Shown in pieces: positions 15,598 to 23,719 of a stretch of 38,216 nucleotides of DNA (the stretch's first letter is position 1; each line of letters opens with the position of its first letter). This DNA is from Candidatus Desulfovibrio intestinavium (GTDB taxonomy: Bacteria > Desulfobacterota > Desulfovibrionia > Desulfovibrionales > Desulfovibrionaceae): positions 1 to 38,216 of the forward strand of contig DWZD01000020.1 in assembly GCA_019118345.1 (NCBI GenBank), written 5' to 3'. The translations under genes were made by a program, and so were the position numbers. The notes under the pieces are model-generated. The model had not been told where the DNA came from, did not search any database, and saw only the letters and a list, made by a program, of their open reading frames with translations.

Positions 15598-16704
15598 TTA
15601 GATAACCTCCAGACTGGCATGAAGCGATCCCGAGGCCTGCAAGGTACGCAGAATGGAAATGAGATCGCGCGGGGAGGCGCCGATGGCGTTGAGGCCATCC
15701 ACCAGCTCCTGCAGGGTCGCCCCCTCCACCATCATGAGCCGTCTGTTCTCCACGCGCACATTGATGTCCGTACCCGGCGTGACCACGGTCTGTCCGGCTG
15801 AGAAGGGGCCAGGCTGGGAAACCTGTTCGCTTTCCCGCACCACAATCTGCAGATTGCCGTGCGCCACGGCGGCCTGCGAAATGCGCACATCCCGCCCCAG
15901 CACGACCGTCCCCGTCTTTTCGTCCACCACCACCTTGGCCGCAACGTCGGGCGAGATTTCCAGATTTTCCACCGAAGCCATGAGCGGCACCAGATTGCTG
16001 CGGTACTGCGGCGGAATATTGACCACCACCGAGCTGGCATCCTGCGCATTGGCAAATGGGCCGCCCATGGCCTCGTTGAGACGCTCGGCAATCTGCTGGG
16101 CCGTGGAAAAGTCGGCCATGCGCATATTGAGGGTCAGCTTGTCCTGCTGATTGAATTCAAAGGGAATGGCCCGCTCCACAATGGCCCCGCCGGGAATGGT
16201 GCCCACGGTGGGGATGTTCTGGGCCGCGCGCGACGCCACGCCGCTGATGGAGAAGCCCCCCACGGCCAGCGGCCCCTGGGCCAGCGAATAAATCTTGCCG
16301 TCCACGCCCTTGAGGGCCGTTTGCAGCAGCACGCCGCCCAAAAGGGAGGTGGCGTCGCCCACGGAGGAAACCGTCACATCCAGACGGGTGCCCGGCTTGG
16401 CCGAAACCGGCATGCGGGCGGTGACCATGACCGAAGCCACGTTCTTGATCTTGAGGGCGTCCGCATCCACGCCCACGCCCATGCGATCCATCATGTTCTT
16501 CATGGAACTCAGGGTGAAGACCGAGTTTTTCTTGTCGCCCGTTCCGGCCAGACCGACCACCAGCCCGTAACCGATGAGCTGATTGTCGCGCACGCCGGAA
16601 AAGGTGGCGATATCCTTGATGCGCACGGCCTCGGCCCGCCCCGGCAGGGCCAGAACCAGAAGCGCGAGCAGGACGGAGACAAGACGGGCCGGATGCAGAT
16701 TCAT
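15598..16704 (-). CDS. flgI: flagellar P-ring protein FlgI
   Basis: 368 aa, the normal FlgI length. A cleavable signal peptide is evident (hydrophobic residues about 8-20, then PGRAEA), followed by the mature start [20 protein letters not shown], which is strongly conserved in FlgI. Further signatures are [12 protein letters not shown] near 49-60 and, at the end, [19 protein letters not shown]. FlgI polymerises in the periplasm around the rod as the P ring. The start at 16704 follows AGGAG and gives a proper signal peptide; an upstream in-frame extension does not. A sigma54-type promoter lies 41 bases upstream. flgH, flgA and flgG, often next to flgI, are not in this window. Confidence 0.95.
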   Translation of the reverse strand: MNLHPARLVSVLLALLVLALPGRAEAVRIKDIATFSGVRDNQLIGYGLVVGLAGTGDKKNSVFTLSSMKNMMDRMGVGVDADALKIKNVASVMVTARMPVSAKPGTRLDVTVSSVGDATSLLGGVLLQTALKGVDGKIYSLAQGPLAVGGFSISGVASRAAQNIPTVGTIPGGAIVERAIPFEFNQQDKLTLNMRMADFSTAQQIAERLNEAMGGPFANAQDASSVVVNIPPQYRSNLVPLMASVENLEISPDVAAKVVVDEKTGTVVLGRDVRISQAAVAHGNLQIVVRESEQVSQPGPFSAGQTVVTPGTDINVRVENRRLMMVEGATLQELVDGLNAIGASPRDLISILRTLQASGSLHASLEVI

Positions 16705-16744
16705 GATGCGTTCTCCTCTGCCGACATGGCGGCGCTGAAGAGAA

Positions 16745-16760
16745 TGCAAAAATCGCGCCA
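16745..16760 (-). promoter_or_regulatory. sigma54 promoter candidate for flgI-flgJ
   Basis: On the minus strand TGGCGCGATTTTTGCA matches TGGCACG-N4-TTGCA at every conserved position but one, with exact GG-to-GC spacing. A start near 16733 leaves a leader of about 30 bases. Immediately upstream (16761-16810) is a strikingly A+T-rich tract in an otherwise GC-rich region, as seen where IHF or an enhancer-bound activator bends DNA. Confidence 0.7.
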
Positions 16761-16854
16761 TAAAATAAAAATAATCTATTATTTCACTGCATTATAAAAA
16801 ATATTTTAGCCCTGCCGACCCCGCGCTCGCCAGACTTTTGGCGCTCCTGCCGCG

Positions 16855-16893
16855 CGGAATAAAAAAGGAGGCACGCCACGGCGTACCTCCTTT
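16855..16893 (-). terminator. rho-independent terminator after flgM
   Basis: Positions 16864-16871 pair with 16886-16893 and 16873-16877 with 16880-16884, with one C-A mismatch between. On the minus strand the hairpin is followed by TTTTTTATT. It begins about 25 bases after the flgM stop and insulates flgM from flgI. Confidence 0.85.
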
Positions 16894-16916
16894 CAGCAAT
16901 GACCAGCGCTGTGCGC

Positions 16917-17231
16917 CTACAGGGCAAACAGCCCCGGTTCCTCGCGCAGCAGGTTGGCGGCAATGAGGCGGCTGTCGGGCTTGTAGGTGCCGTTGGCCAC
17001 CTGCAGGCGCAGGCTTTCCACCTTGTCGGTGCGGACATCCGGGGCGCTCTGCGCCGCCCGGTGCGCCTCGCTCAGCAGCAGGGCGTCCTGCGAAACGCTG
17101 ATGGAATCCCCCTGAGCAGAGGGATGGGCCGTGCCCGCATACGCGCGCGCCTCAGTCGTATTTTCCAGACGTCCCTGCCCATACGCATCCCTTACGGAAC
17201 CAAGCAAGCCGGGCGAATATTGAATTTCCAT
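16917..17231 (-). CDS. flgM: anti-sigma28 factor FlgM
   Basis: 104 aa. The C-terminal half carries the FlgM signature: DKVESLRLQVANGTYKPDSR near residues 68-87, followed by LIAANLLREEPGLF. The N-terminal 60 residues are polar and probably disordered, as in other FlgM proteins. FlgM binds FliA (sigma28) until hook completion, when it is exported and late genes switch on. GGAGG precedes the ATG. It follows a gene of unknown function by 21 bases; both lie behind a possible sigma28 promoter, consistent with FlgM being partly made from a FliA-dependent transcript. Confidence 0.92.
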   Translation of the reverse strand: MEIQYSPGLLGSVRDAYGQGRLENTTEARAYAGTAHPSAQGDSISVSQDALLLSEAHRAAQSAPDVRTDKVESLRLQVANGTYKPDSRLIAANLLREEPGLFAL

Positions 17232-17252
17232 CTTGTCCTCCTGCCTGATGAA

Positions 17253-17693
17253 TCAGGAACATACAGGCGCAGGCTTGTCCAGCATGCTCCTGTCAATCTT
17301 TTCACGGGTAATGCGCCACAACAGCCGGCGGACGCGGAGCTGCAGCTCGGAAGAGAGCCTGCGCGCGCCCCTGTCGTCCTGCCGGACGAGGCAGAGTCCT
17401 TCGCCCGGGGGGTAGGTGAAGCGGACGGTGAAGCCCACACGCTCGCTGAGCGCCCTGCGGATTTCCTCCACCACCGGATTGTCGCTCCCGGTGAAGAGCA
17501 GGCTTTCGTAGACTTCCTGCGCCACCTTTTCCACATACAGACCGCGCTGCGGACTCGGATCGGGATCATGCGGAGCCTCGCCCGCCGCCAGCCGCATGCG
17601 CGTGCGCAGACGGGTCAGACGCCGGGCGGCAAGCAATTGCAGCTCATAGCCCTGAACCCTCTGGCGCAAACGTACGACAGCGATATCGGACAT
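17253..17693 (-). CDS. conserved-looking protein of unknown function upstream of flgM
   Basis: 146 aa; no family recognised with certainty. It is very basic (many Arg) and soluble, with no signal peptide or membrane span. Residues about 1-35 form an Arg-rich helix (VVRLRQRVQGYELQLLAARR). The middle (about 50-100) looks like a mixed alpha/beta fold (LYVEKVAQEVYESLLFTG, then FTVRFTYPPGEGLCLVRQD). The end is another basic helix ending in a single cysteine. It is probably co-transcribed with flgM (21-base gap), and deltaproteobacterial flagellar clusters often carry such an unnamed gene beside flgM. It might modulate FlgM, FliA or export, but nothing in the sequence proves this. Confidence 0.75.
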   Translation of the reverse strand: MSDIAVVRLRQRVQGYELQLLAARRLTRLRTRMRLAAGEAPHDPDPSPQRGLYVEKVAQEVYESLLFTGSDNPVVEEIRRALSERVGFTVRFTYPPGEGLCLVRQDDRGARRLSSELQLRVRRLLWRITREKIDRSMLDKPAPVCS

Positions 17694-17721
17694 AAAGACT
17701 CCCCATTCCCTTCTAGAAGTC

Positions 17722-17748
17722 TTTTCGTCCGTTCTTCCCGCTTCTTTA
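17722..17748 (-). promoter_or_regulatory. possible sigma28 promoter for the unknown gene and flgM
   Basis: On the minus strand TAAAGAAG (17748-17741), 11 bases, then GACGAAAA (17729-17722). The -35 keeps TAAAG and the -10 keeps six of eight consensus positions. It lies 29 bases before the start codon of the gene ending at 17253, and is weaker than the sigma28 site at 8347. Confidence 0.4.
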
Positions 17749-17764
17749 GAGTAAGACTAAAAAT

Positions 17765-17798
17765 GAAAAAATTCCCGAACCGCCTTCAATGCCGGCGG
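17765..17798 (-). terminator. terminator overlapping the end of the MFS transporter gene
   Basis: On the minus strand CCGCC (17798-17794) pairs with GGCGG (17784-17780), and the transporter's TGA stop lies in the loop. The stretch that follows contains TTTTTT and TTTTT. It separates the transporter from the flagellar promoter at 17722-17748. Confidence 0.5.
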
Positions 17799-19168
17799 CT
17801 GACGTTGCGGGCCAGGGTGCAGCTCACGGCCAGCAGATTGAGCACGCCGAAAAGGATCATGTCCAGCCGCATGGCCCGCAGGAACTTGTCCACATTGTGC
17901 GCGCCCACGGCCTCGTGCCCCAGAAAGAAACTCAGGGTCAGGGTGATGATGACCATGTTGCAGAGCATGCCCGCCGTGCGCACCATGCCCACCAGCCCTG
18001 AGGCGCGGCCCACGTTGGCCTCGCCGGCGCTCTCCATGATGATGGTCGTATTGGACAGGGCAAAGAAGCTGACCCCCAGGCCCAGCAGGGCCTGCGAACC
18101 GAAAATGATCAGCAGGGAGGAATCCAGATGCAGGAAGGCCGCCAGCAGCAGTCCGCAACCGCAGAGAATCGTGCCCAGGGTGCAGACGTAGCCCGCCTGC
18201 CAGCGATTGCAGAGCCGGGCGGCCAGCGGACTGGAAAGGGCCTGCACCAGCGCCTGCAGGGCCAGCACCAGCCCTGTCTGCTCCACGCTCATGCCGCGCC
18301 CGACCTGCAGATACAGGCTGAAAAAGAAGAGCATGCCGAAAAAGGAGCAGTAATTGATGAACGCCGCCACCAGCGAAAGGCTCGTGACCCGATTCCGGGC
18401 CAGCATGCGCACATCCAGCAGGGGAAAGGAGCTGTGCAGCTCCCGGATGCAGAGCAGCACCGCCAGGGCCGCCCAGAGCGCCAGCATGCCCCCGCCAAGG
18501 CCCGGATGATCCGCCAGCTCGGACGCGCCGATGGTCAGGGCGGTCATGCAGCAGCCGTAGATGAGGCAGCCCCCGACGTCGAAATGTTCCCCCTTGGACG
18601 GACGCCATTCCAGCTTCACCCGGGAGACCGTCAGCAGCATGGCGGCCAGCGCCGCCAGCCCGGTGAGGCGGAACAGCCACTGCCAGCCCAGCCAGCCCGC
18701 CACAAGGCCCGCCAGCGGCGGGCCGCAGGCAATGCCCGCATAGACCGCCGCGCCGCTGATGCCCAGATAACTGGCCCGCAGATTGCCGGGCGCGGCGGAA
18801 ACGAGCAGGGCCAGGCTGCAGGAGCTGAGCAGGGCGCAGCCCGTGCCCTGCACCAGACGCAGGACGATGAAGAGGGTCATGTTGGAGACAAAGCCGAGCA
18901 CGATGCTCGTACAGCCGAAAATGCACATGCCCGTGAGAAAGATGCGCCGGCGTCCGAAAATGTCCCCCAGCGTACCGCCCGCCAGCTGAAAGATGACCAG
19001 CCCCAGCGAATACACGGCCCCCACGAGGCTCAGCTCGCGGGCGCTGGCGCCGAGCGTCTCGCCCAGCGGCGGCAACACCGCATTGACCCCGGCCATCATG
19101 AACGGCATGAAGAACTGGGCGGCACACATGGCCACCAGCAACGATCGATGTTCCTTGAGAATCGGCAC
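17786..19168 (-). CDS. MFS transporter, DHA2/EmrB-like drug or metabolite exporter
   Basis: 460 aa with about 14 hydrophobic segments. The motif between helices 2 and 3 (GGTLGDIFGRRRIFLTG, near residues 60-76) is the classic MFS signature. RLVQGTGCALLSS near 100-112 and the downstream GPPLAGLVAG (motif C, near 137-146) point to a drug/H+ antiporter of the 14-helix class. The start is probably the GTG at 19168, with GGAGG six bases upstream; a TTG seven codons earlier has no such site. It lies 149 bases after the P-loop kinase gene in the same direction and may be co-transcribed with it. Substrate unknown; no partner membrane-fusion gene is adjacent. Confidence 0.85.
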   Translation of the reverse strand: MPILKEHRSLLVAMCAAQFFMPFMMAGVNAVLPPLGETLGASARELSLVGAVYSLGLVIFQLAGGTLGDIFGRRRIFLTGMCIFGCTSIVLGFVSNMTLFIVLRLVQGTGCALLSSCSLALLVSAAPGNLRASYLGISGAAVYAGIACGPPLAGLVAGWLGWQWLFRLTGLAALAAMLLTVSRVKLEWRPSKGEHFDVGGCLIYGCCMTALTIGASELADHPGLGGGMLALWAALAVLLCIRELHSSFPLLDVRMLARNRVTSLSLVAAFINYCSFFGMLFFFSLYLQVGRGMSVEQTGLVLALQALVQALSSPLAARLCNRWQAGYVCTLGTILCGCGLLLAAFLHLDSSLLIIFGSQALLGLGVSFFALSNTTIIMESAGEANVGRASGLVGMVRTAGMLCNMVIITLTLSFFLGHEAVGAHNVDKFLRAMRLDMILFGVLNLLAVSCTLARNVSRRH

Positions 19169-19317
19169 GTCATGCCTCCGCTGCGGCAAAGCCGCCCCGC
19201 ATCATCCGCCGGGCCGCTCGCCCGGCTGTCCGCAATCCGCGACCCCCGGGGCCATGTCGCGGCGTTCTCCCCGGGCCGCGCGACAGCCCCTGGCAGCGCC
19301 CGGAACAATGGCCCCAT

Positions 19318-19857
19318 TCAGGCCAGTCGCCCCGCCCCGATCAGGCGATCCCGAATCCAGATCGCGCATTGCTGCGGCGACCGGCCCTCGACCGGGCAAC
19401 AAAAATCGGCATACCGCCGGTAGAGGGCCTCACGCTCCTCGAACAGACCCCGCAGGGTCTGACCGGGCGCAATGGCGAGACCGCGATCGGGGTTGCGCGC
19501 AATGCGCTCCTCGATGACCGCAAAGGGCACATCCAGATGCACCACCGGCCCCTGAGCGGCCAGATGACGCATGGCGCTTTCCCGATAGATGACGCTGCCC
19601 CCGGTGGCCAGCACCGTGCGCGCCGCGCGCACGCTGCCCACCACGGCGGCTTCCAGATCCAGAAAGGCCTCCTTGGACAGGGCGTCGGTCACGCCCTGCA
19701 GGCGGCTGGCATAGAGCGCCTCCATGAGATGGTCGCTGTCCATGAAAGCCCAGCCGAGCAGCTGCGCCAGCGCCTGCCCCACGGTGGACTTGCCCGCGCC
19801 GGCCATGCCGATGATGCTGATGCAGGGCGCGCGGTTGCCCGAAGCTGCCGTGTGCAT
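19318..19857 (-). CDS. shikimate-kinase-fold P-loop kinase (possibly homoserine kinase)
   Basis: 179 aa, the length of AroK. The Walker A motif GMAGAGKST (17-25), DSD (40-42) and the VLATGG strand (82-87) place it in the shikimate kinase family. However, the family's GGG substrate loop is shortened to GGS, the shikimate-binding Arg of the FR..E motif is Leu (AFLDLE, 64-69), and the lid RPL is RGL (125-127). These changes argue for another small hydroxylated substrate. I recall a divergent shikimate-kinase-like protein acting as homoserine kinase in Desulfovibrio; this may be its counterpart, but that needs a homology search. The start at 19857 has AAGGAG six bases upstream. Downstream is the MFS gene. 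Confidence 0.75.
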   Translation of the reverse strand: MHTAASGNRAPCISIIGMAGAGKSTVGQALAQLLGWAFMDSDHLMEALYASRLQGVTDALSKEAFLDLEAAVVGSVRAARTVLATGGSVIYRESAMRHLAAQGPVVHLDVPFAVIEERIARNPDRGLAIAPGQTLRGLFEEREALYRRYADFCCPVEGRSPQQCAIWIRDRLIGAGRLA

Positions 19858-19916
19858 GGAATCTCCTTGCGGCGCCGCCCGTGTCGCGACAGGATGTGGC
19901 GCCATGTTCGTCTGTC

Positions 19917-19946
19917 TACTTGTCTCAAGGATATCAATCCTGTCAA
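19917..19946 (-). promoter_or_regulatory. possible promoter for the shikimate-kinase-like gene
   Basis: A perfect TTGACA (minus strand, 19946-19941) has only a poor -10 (CAAGTA, 19922-19917) after 18 bases. The inverted repeat AGGAT-ATCA-ATCCT (19928-19941) fills the spacer, where a repressor or MerR-type activator could bind. Apart from this the 19858-20091 gap shows nothing clear. Confidence 0.3.
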
Positions 19947-20091
19947 GCTCCCGCGGCCGCCTCTCCCCCGGCATGCGGCGCCGCCCTCCCGGCGGCCTGC
20001 CCCATCCGTCGAAAATCCTTGCCTGCCGGCCGCGCGAAGACTAATCTTTTTCCCGTGCCGTCCGATAAGAAGACAAGAGGAGTGATATTCC

Positions 20092-20964
20092 ATGCGCCAT
20101 ACATTTCTGCCGCTCGGTCTCGCCTGCCTGCTGGGCCTGTGCGCCCTGCCGGCCACGGTCGAGGCCGCCGATTTGTCGCAGGCACCCGCCTCCATTGACA
20201 TCAATCAACGCCTGCAGGACTGGAAGGACTACGGCGGCGCGCGCCTGTACTGGCTCTCGGTGGCGCAACCCCGCCAGATCCGCATGGGCGGCGCGCCCTT
20301 TGTGGATCCCGCCTCGCATCCCCTGCTCAATGCCCCGGACAAGACCCCGCCGCGCCGCAGCAAGCGGCGTGCCCCGCGCAAGACGCAGGCCGCTCCCGCC
20401 GCACAGACTCCCGCCGCGCAGACTCCCGGCAAGGCTGCCGTCCCCCCGGCCCCGAGCGCGCCGGCCAAGCCGGTCGCGAGCGGACAAGGCCTCGGGGCCG
20501 GCAGCGTGCCCATCGAGCAGGGTGCGCGCCGTCCTCGCGGCGGTCGCGTGGAAGTGACCACCGAAGTCCCGCGGCCCGTGGCGCCGGTGTCCGGCGGCCC
20601 CTGGGCGCCGGTGCCCGGCACGCCCCCCGTGGCCGGTCTGGGACTTTATGACGGACACGCCCAGGCCATTCCGGCCATTATCCCGCCGGGTTCCCTGCCG
20701 CCCGGTACGGCCACCAGTCCGGCCATGACGCCCCCCGTACCGGCGCAGCCAGCCGCCGCGCCCGCCCCTGCGGTGCCGGCCGTGCCCGGCGCCGTGTCGC
20801 CCCTTGCGCCCGCAGGCCCGGCAGGGGTCTACAGCCCGCAGACCGTGCCGGGAACGCCGCTGCCGCCCCTGCCCGGTTCGGCGGCCGCCGGCTTCCTGCC
20901 GCCGCAGGGCACGGCGGCCATGATCGGCACGCAGGCGGGGCAGACCGCGCGCGGCGGCGTCTAA
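20092..20964 (+). CDS. secreted Ala/Pro-rich protein of unknown function
   Basis: 290 aa, no family recognised. A typical Sec signal peptide occupies about residues 1-25 (MRHTF, hydrophobic LACLLGLCALPA, then VEA). Residues about 26-80 look like a small folded segment (INQRLQDWKDYGGARLYWLS, then QIRMGGAPFVDPASHP). From about 84 to the end the chain is Pro/Ala/Gly-rich and probably disordered, with a basic patch (RRSKRRAPRK) near 87-96. Such proteins often span the periplasm or associate with the cell wall. GAGGAG precedes the ATG. It reads towards rpmH but is separated from it by about 200 bases with a separate promoter. Cysteine occurs only in the signal peptide, so it is not an obvious lipoprotein. 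Confidence 0.75.
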   Translation: MRHTFLPLGLACLLGLCALPATVEAADLSQAPASIDINQRLQDWKDYGGARLYWLSVAQPRQIRMGGAPFVDPASHPLLNAPDKTPPRRSKRRAPRKTQAAPAAQTPAAQTPGKAAVPPAPSAPAKPVASGQGLGAGSVPIEQGARRPRGGRVEVTTEVPRPVAPVSGGPWAPVPGTPPVAGLGLYDGHAQAIPAIIPPGSLPPGTATSPAMTPPVPAQPAAAPAPAVPAVPGAVSPLAPAGPAGVYSPQTVPGTPLPPLPGSAAAGFLPPQGTAAMIGTQAGQTARGGV

Positions 20965-20994
20965 CGCGTCCGTTTGCCGCTTCGCGGCGAGGGC

Positions 20995-21023
20995 TTGACG
21001 AAGCGCCGTGGGCCATGTATGAA
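20995..21023 (+). promoter_or_regulatory. sigma70-type promoter for rpmH-rnpA
   Basis: TTGACG (20995-21000), a 17-base spacer, then TATGAA (21018-21023). The -10 is identical to that of the candidate lactate permease promoter. Initiation near 21030 leaves a leader of about 130 bases before rpmH. A short GCCGC-TTC-GCGGC hairpin at 20975-20987 could end the preceding gene. Confidence 0.6.
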
Positions 21024-21162
21024 CCGTGTTTCAACGGCTTGCCGGAGGCGTGTTTCGGCAAGGGGAAATTTCGGGCGGACGCCATTCTGCCAGGATGCGC
21101 CCATTTCGCGCAGGGTCATATGCGCCCCATGTCCGCCGCTGCACCCATAAGGAGATTTGACC

Positions 21163-21297
21163 ATGAAGAGAACCTACCAGCCCAGCAAAATCCGTCGCGC
21201 CCGTACGCATGGTTTCCGTGCCCGCATGGCGACCGCCAGCGGCCGCGCCATTCTGCGCCGCCGTCGCGCCAAGGGCCGCAAACAGCTGAGCGCCTAG
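21163..21297 (+). CDS. rpmH: 50S ribosomal protein L34
   Basis: 44 aa, full length for L34. The sequence [20 protein letters not shown] followed by an Arg/Lys-rich tail ending LSA is unmistakable. L34 is a small component of the large ribosomal subunit that contacts 23S rRNA. The ATG at 21163 follows AAGGAG. It is followed by rnpA, the near-universal bacterial order. In many bacteria this pair lies beside dnaA and oriC, but neither is visible in this window. Confidence 0.97.
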   Translation: MKRTYQPSKIRRARTHGFRARMATASGRAILRRRRAKGRKQLSA

Positions 21298-21336
21298 ACC
21301 AGCGGCGGGGCAAGGCCTTGCCGCCAGCGAAAAGCC

Positions 21337-21726
21337 ATGATGGCGCGCCAATGTCTGCCGAAAGAGGGGCGTATCCGACGTCATGCGGATTACGCCCTCT
21401 GTTATGCACAGGGCAGGCGTCATCACAGCGGGAATTTCATCGTCTTCATTCTCCCGCGTCCCGGCAGCGGCATCACCCGCGTGGGGACAGCCGTTTCGCG
21501 CAAGGTCGGCAAGGCGGTAACGCGCAATCGCCTCAAGCGCCTGCTGCGGGAATTCTACCGCCTGCATCAGGCTCTTTTGCCATGTGACAGCGATGTGGTG
21601 ACCGTAGCCAAGAAACATGCGGGACAGTCGGAGCTGACCCTTGAGCGGGTCTGCGACGAACTGAAGCCCCTGCTGCAACGCCAGCGGCGTCGCCGGCAGG
21701 AAGCGCCAGCGGAGACAGACGCATGA
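21337..21726 (+). CDS. rnpA: ribonuclease P protein component
   Basis: 129 aa. It shows the RnpA pattern: [20 protein letters not shown] at the start (residues about 7-26), then [22 protein letters not shown] near 47-68, which includes the conserved RNR box contacting the catalytic RNA. The protein helps RNase P RNA bind pre-tRNA and remove 5' leaders. Two tandem ATG codons start the frame; neither has a strong ribosome-binding site, which suggests coupling to rpmH. The last codons overlap the start of yidD by 4 bases. The C-terminal basic tail (RQRRRRQ) is not unusual. Confidence 0.93.
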   Translation: MMARQCLPKEGRIRRHADYALCYAQGRRHHSGNFIVFILPRPGSGITRVGTAVSRKVGKAVTRNRLKRLLREFYRLHQALLPCDSDVVTVAKKHAGQSELTLERVCDELKPLLQRQRRRRQEAPAETDA

Positions 21727-22016
21727 GCGTGCTGAAAACGGCTGTGCGCCGCCTGCTCATTCTGCCCATCCGTCTCTATCAGCTGTGCATTTCGCCGCTG
21801 TTGCCCCCCTCCTGTCGCTTTGTTCCCACCTGCTCCGCCTATGCCATTGAAGCCATCAGCCGTCACGGCGCGCTGCGTGGCGGCTGGCTGACGCTGCGCC
21901 GTCTGGCGCGTTGTCACCCCTGGGGCGGTTCAGGCTATGATCCCGTGCCCCCCGTGCCCCGGCGGCCCGACAAGGAGGCCGCCCACAGGAGACCCACCCC
22001 CGATGCAAGACACTAG
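21723..22016 (+). CDS. yidD: membrane protein insertion efficiency factor YidD
   Basis: 97 aa. It carries the YidD core: [20 protein letters not shown] (residues about 14-33), then [20 protein letters not shown] and [17 protein letters not shown], with the conserved cysteines (Cys31, Cys37 and the Cys in RCHP). YidD has an amphipathic N-terminal helix that binds the inner membrane and assists YidC-dependent insertion. The C-terminal 20 residues are a divergent, basic and proline-rich tail. It overlaps rnpA by 4 bases and yidC by 14 bases, so all three are translationally linked. Confidence 0.93.
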   Translation: MSVLKTAVRRLLILPIRLYQLCISPLLPPSCRFVPTCSAYAIEAISRHGALRGGWLTLRRLARCHPWGGSGYDPVPPVPRRPDKEAAHRRPTPDARH

Positions 22017-23655
22017 CAGCACCAAAAATCTCGCTCTGGCCATTGTTCTCTGCCTGGCCATCCTTTTCGGCTGGAGCTTTCTTGCGGACTACATGGGCTG
22101 GACGCCCAAGCCCGATCCCGAGGTGGCCGCCCAGCAGCAGGCCGAAGCCGAACGGCAGGCCCGGGAAAAGGCCGACGCCGAAAAGGCGAAAACCTCTGTG
22201 CCGCTTACCGTGTTCACCCCGGTTCCCGGGCAGGACATCACGGTTTCCACCCCCCTGTACGAGGCGGTCATTCACAGCGGCGGCGGCGTGCTGCGCTCCT
22301 TCCAGCTCAAGCACTATGCGGCCACCATCCAGCCCGACTCCCCGCCCGTCAATCTTGTGGATGCCGCCACGGCCGAATCCGCGCCGCTGGGTCTGGTCAT
22401 CGACGGCGCGGCCAGCTGGAGTCAGGGCCAGTGGGCGGTCGAGGCCGCGCCCAAGGCCCCCCTTGCCCCCGGACAAAGCGACGTGCTGCGCCTTGTGGGC
22501 GAAATCAACGGCCTGCGCGTGGTGCGCGAGCTGCACTTCAGCGCCGACTCCTACCTCATCCGGGAAAAGACCTTTCTTGCCCCGCTGGGCGATCAGTCCC
22601 GCAGCGCCCGTCTGGCCTACACCATCGCCTCGGACGCCAGCAATGCCGGCGGCGGTCAGTACGACGCCATGCGCATCGCCTGGTTTGTTGACGATGCCCT
22701 GGGCCAGGAAGCCGATGCCGAGGATCTGACCAAGGGCGTCACCGCCTCCGGCAAGGTGAGCTGGGCCGGCCCCATGAGCACCTATTTCCTTTCGGCCATC
22801 CTGCCTGACGGCGATGCCGGGGTGACCATCAAGGGCGTGCTGCGCGGCGGCATCTACCGGGTGGCGGTGGAAGAGCAGGATATCCAGCTTACCCCCGGCC
22901 AGCAGGCCGAACTGGGCGCCTCCTACTGGCTCGGCCCCAAGAAGCGCAAGCTGCTCCTGGAAGTCTCCGAACCGCTGGCCGGCGCCGTGGAGCTGGGCAT
23001 GTTCAGCATCATCGCCAAGGCGCTGCTCTGGCTGCTGGAATTTTTTCATCAGTACGTCCATAACTGGGGCCTGGCCATCATTCTGCTGACCGTGCTCATC
23101 AAGGCCGTCTTCTGGCCGCTCACGGCCAAGAGTTACGCCTCCATGGAAAAGATGAAGAAACTTCAGCCCATGATGATGAACATCAGGGAGAAGTACAAGG
23201 ACAACAAGGAGATGATGAACAAGGAGGTCATGGCCCTCTACAAGACCTATGGCGTCAATCCCGCCAGCGGCTGCATCCCCATCCTTGTCCAGCTGCCGGT
23301 ATTCTTCGGCCTCTATCAGGCCCTGCTCACGGCCATCGAGCTGCGGCACGCCTCCTTCATCGAACTCCTGCCCTTTACCGACAAGCTCTGGCTGGCCGAC
23401 CTCTCGGCCAAGGACCCCTTCTACATCACGCCCATCATCATGGGCCTGACCATGTTCCTGCAACAGCGCATGAGTCCGCCGGCCACGGATCCCACCCAGC
23501 AGAAGATCATGATGTTCCTGCCGCTGATCTTCACCGTGCTCTTCCTCGGCTTCCCGTCGGGGCTGGTGCTCTACTGGCTGGTGAACAACATCCTGTCCAT
23601 TGCGCAACAGGGCCTCATGCATCGCAAGAACAGGCGTCTGGACGCCGACAGCTAG
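22003..23655 (+). CDS. yidC: membrane protein insertase YidC
   Basis: 550 aa, the usual size of a gram-negative YidC. An N-terminal membrane helix (residues about 6-27) is followed by an Ala/Glu-rich linker, the large periplasmic beta domain (about 60-340), and the conserved C-terminal five-helix 60KD_IMP domain (about 350-540). In that domain are [20 protein letters not shown], the [20 protein letters not shown] cytoplasmic hairpin and the final [14 protein letters not shown]. YidC inserts inner-membrane proteins alone or with SecYEG. The start at 22003 (MQDTSSTKN) gives the proper first helix and has AGGAG upstream; an earlier in-frame ATG inside yidD would add a proline-rich extension not seen in the family. 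Confidence 0.95.
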   Translation: MQDTSSTKNLALAIVLCLAILFGWSFLADYMGWTPKPDPEVAAQQQAEAERQAREKADAEKAKTSVPLTVFTPVPGQDITVSTPLYEAVIHSGGGVLRSFQLKHYAATIQPDSPPVNLVDAATAESAPLGLVIDGAASWSQGQWAVEAAPKAPLAPGQSDVLRLVGEINGLRVVRELHFSADSYLIREKTFLAPLGDQSRSARLAYTIASDASNAGGGQYDAMRIAWFVDDALGQEADAEDLTKGVTASGKVSWAGPMSTYFLSAILPDGDAGVTIKGVLRGGIYRVAVEEQDIQLTPGQQAELGASYWLGPKKRKLLLEVSEPLAGAVELGMFSIIAKALLWLLEFFHQYVHNWGLAIILLTVLIKAVFWPLTAKSYASMEKMKKLQPMMMNIREKYKDNKEMMNKEVMALYKTYGVNPASGCIPILVQLPVFFGLYQALLTAIELRHASFIELLPFTDKLWLADLSAKDPFYITPIIMGLTMFLQQRMSPPATDPTQQKIMMFLPLIFTVLFLGFPSGLVLYWLVNNILSIAQQGLMHRKNRRLDADS

Positions 23656-23719
23656 GCCGGCGGAATACGCATCTTACCCGAGCGGGCGACCCTGTCGCCC
23701 GCTCTCTATCGGGGTTCAT

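Noticed and set aside
20965-21162. Chromosome origin (oriC) near rpmH
   Set aside because: No dnaA gene, no cluster of DnaA boxes and no A+T-rich unwinding region were seen around rpmH.
21856-23622. Minus-strand open frame of 588 codons opposite yidD and yidC
   Set aside because: It is antisense to the well-conserved YidC and has the composition of a shadow frame.
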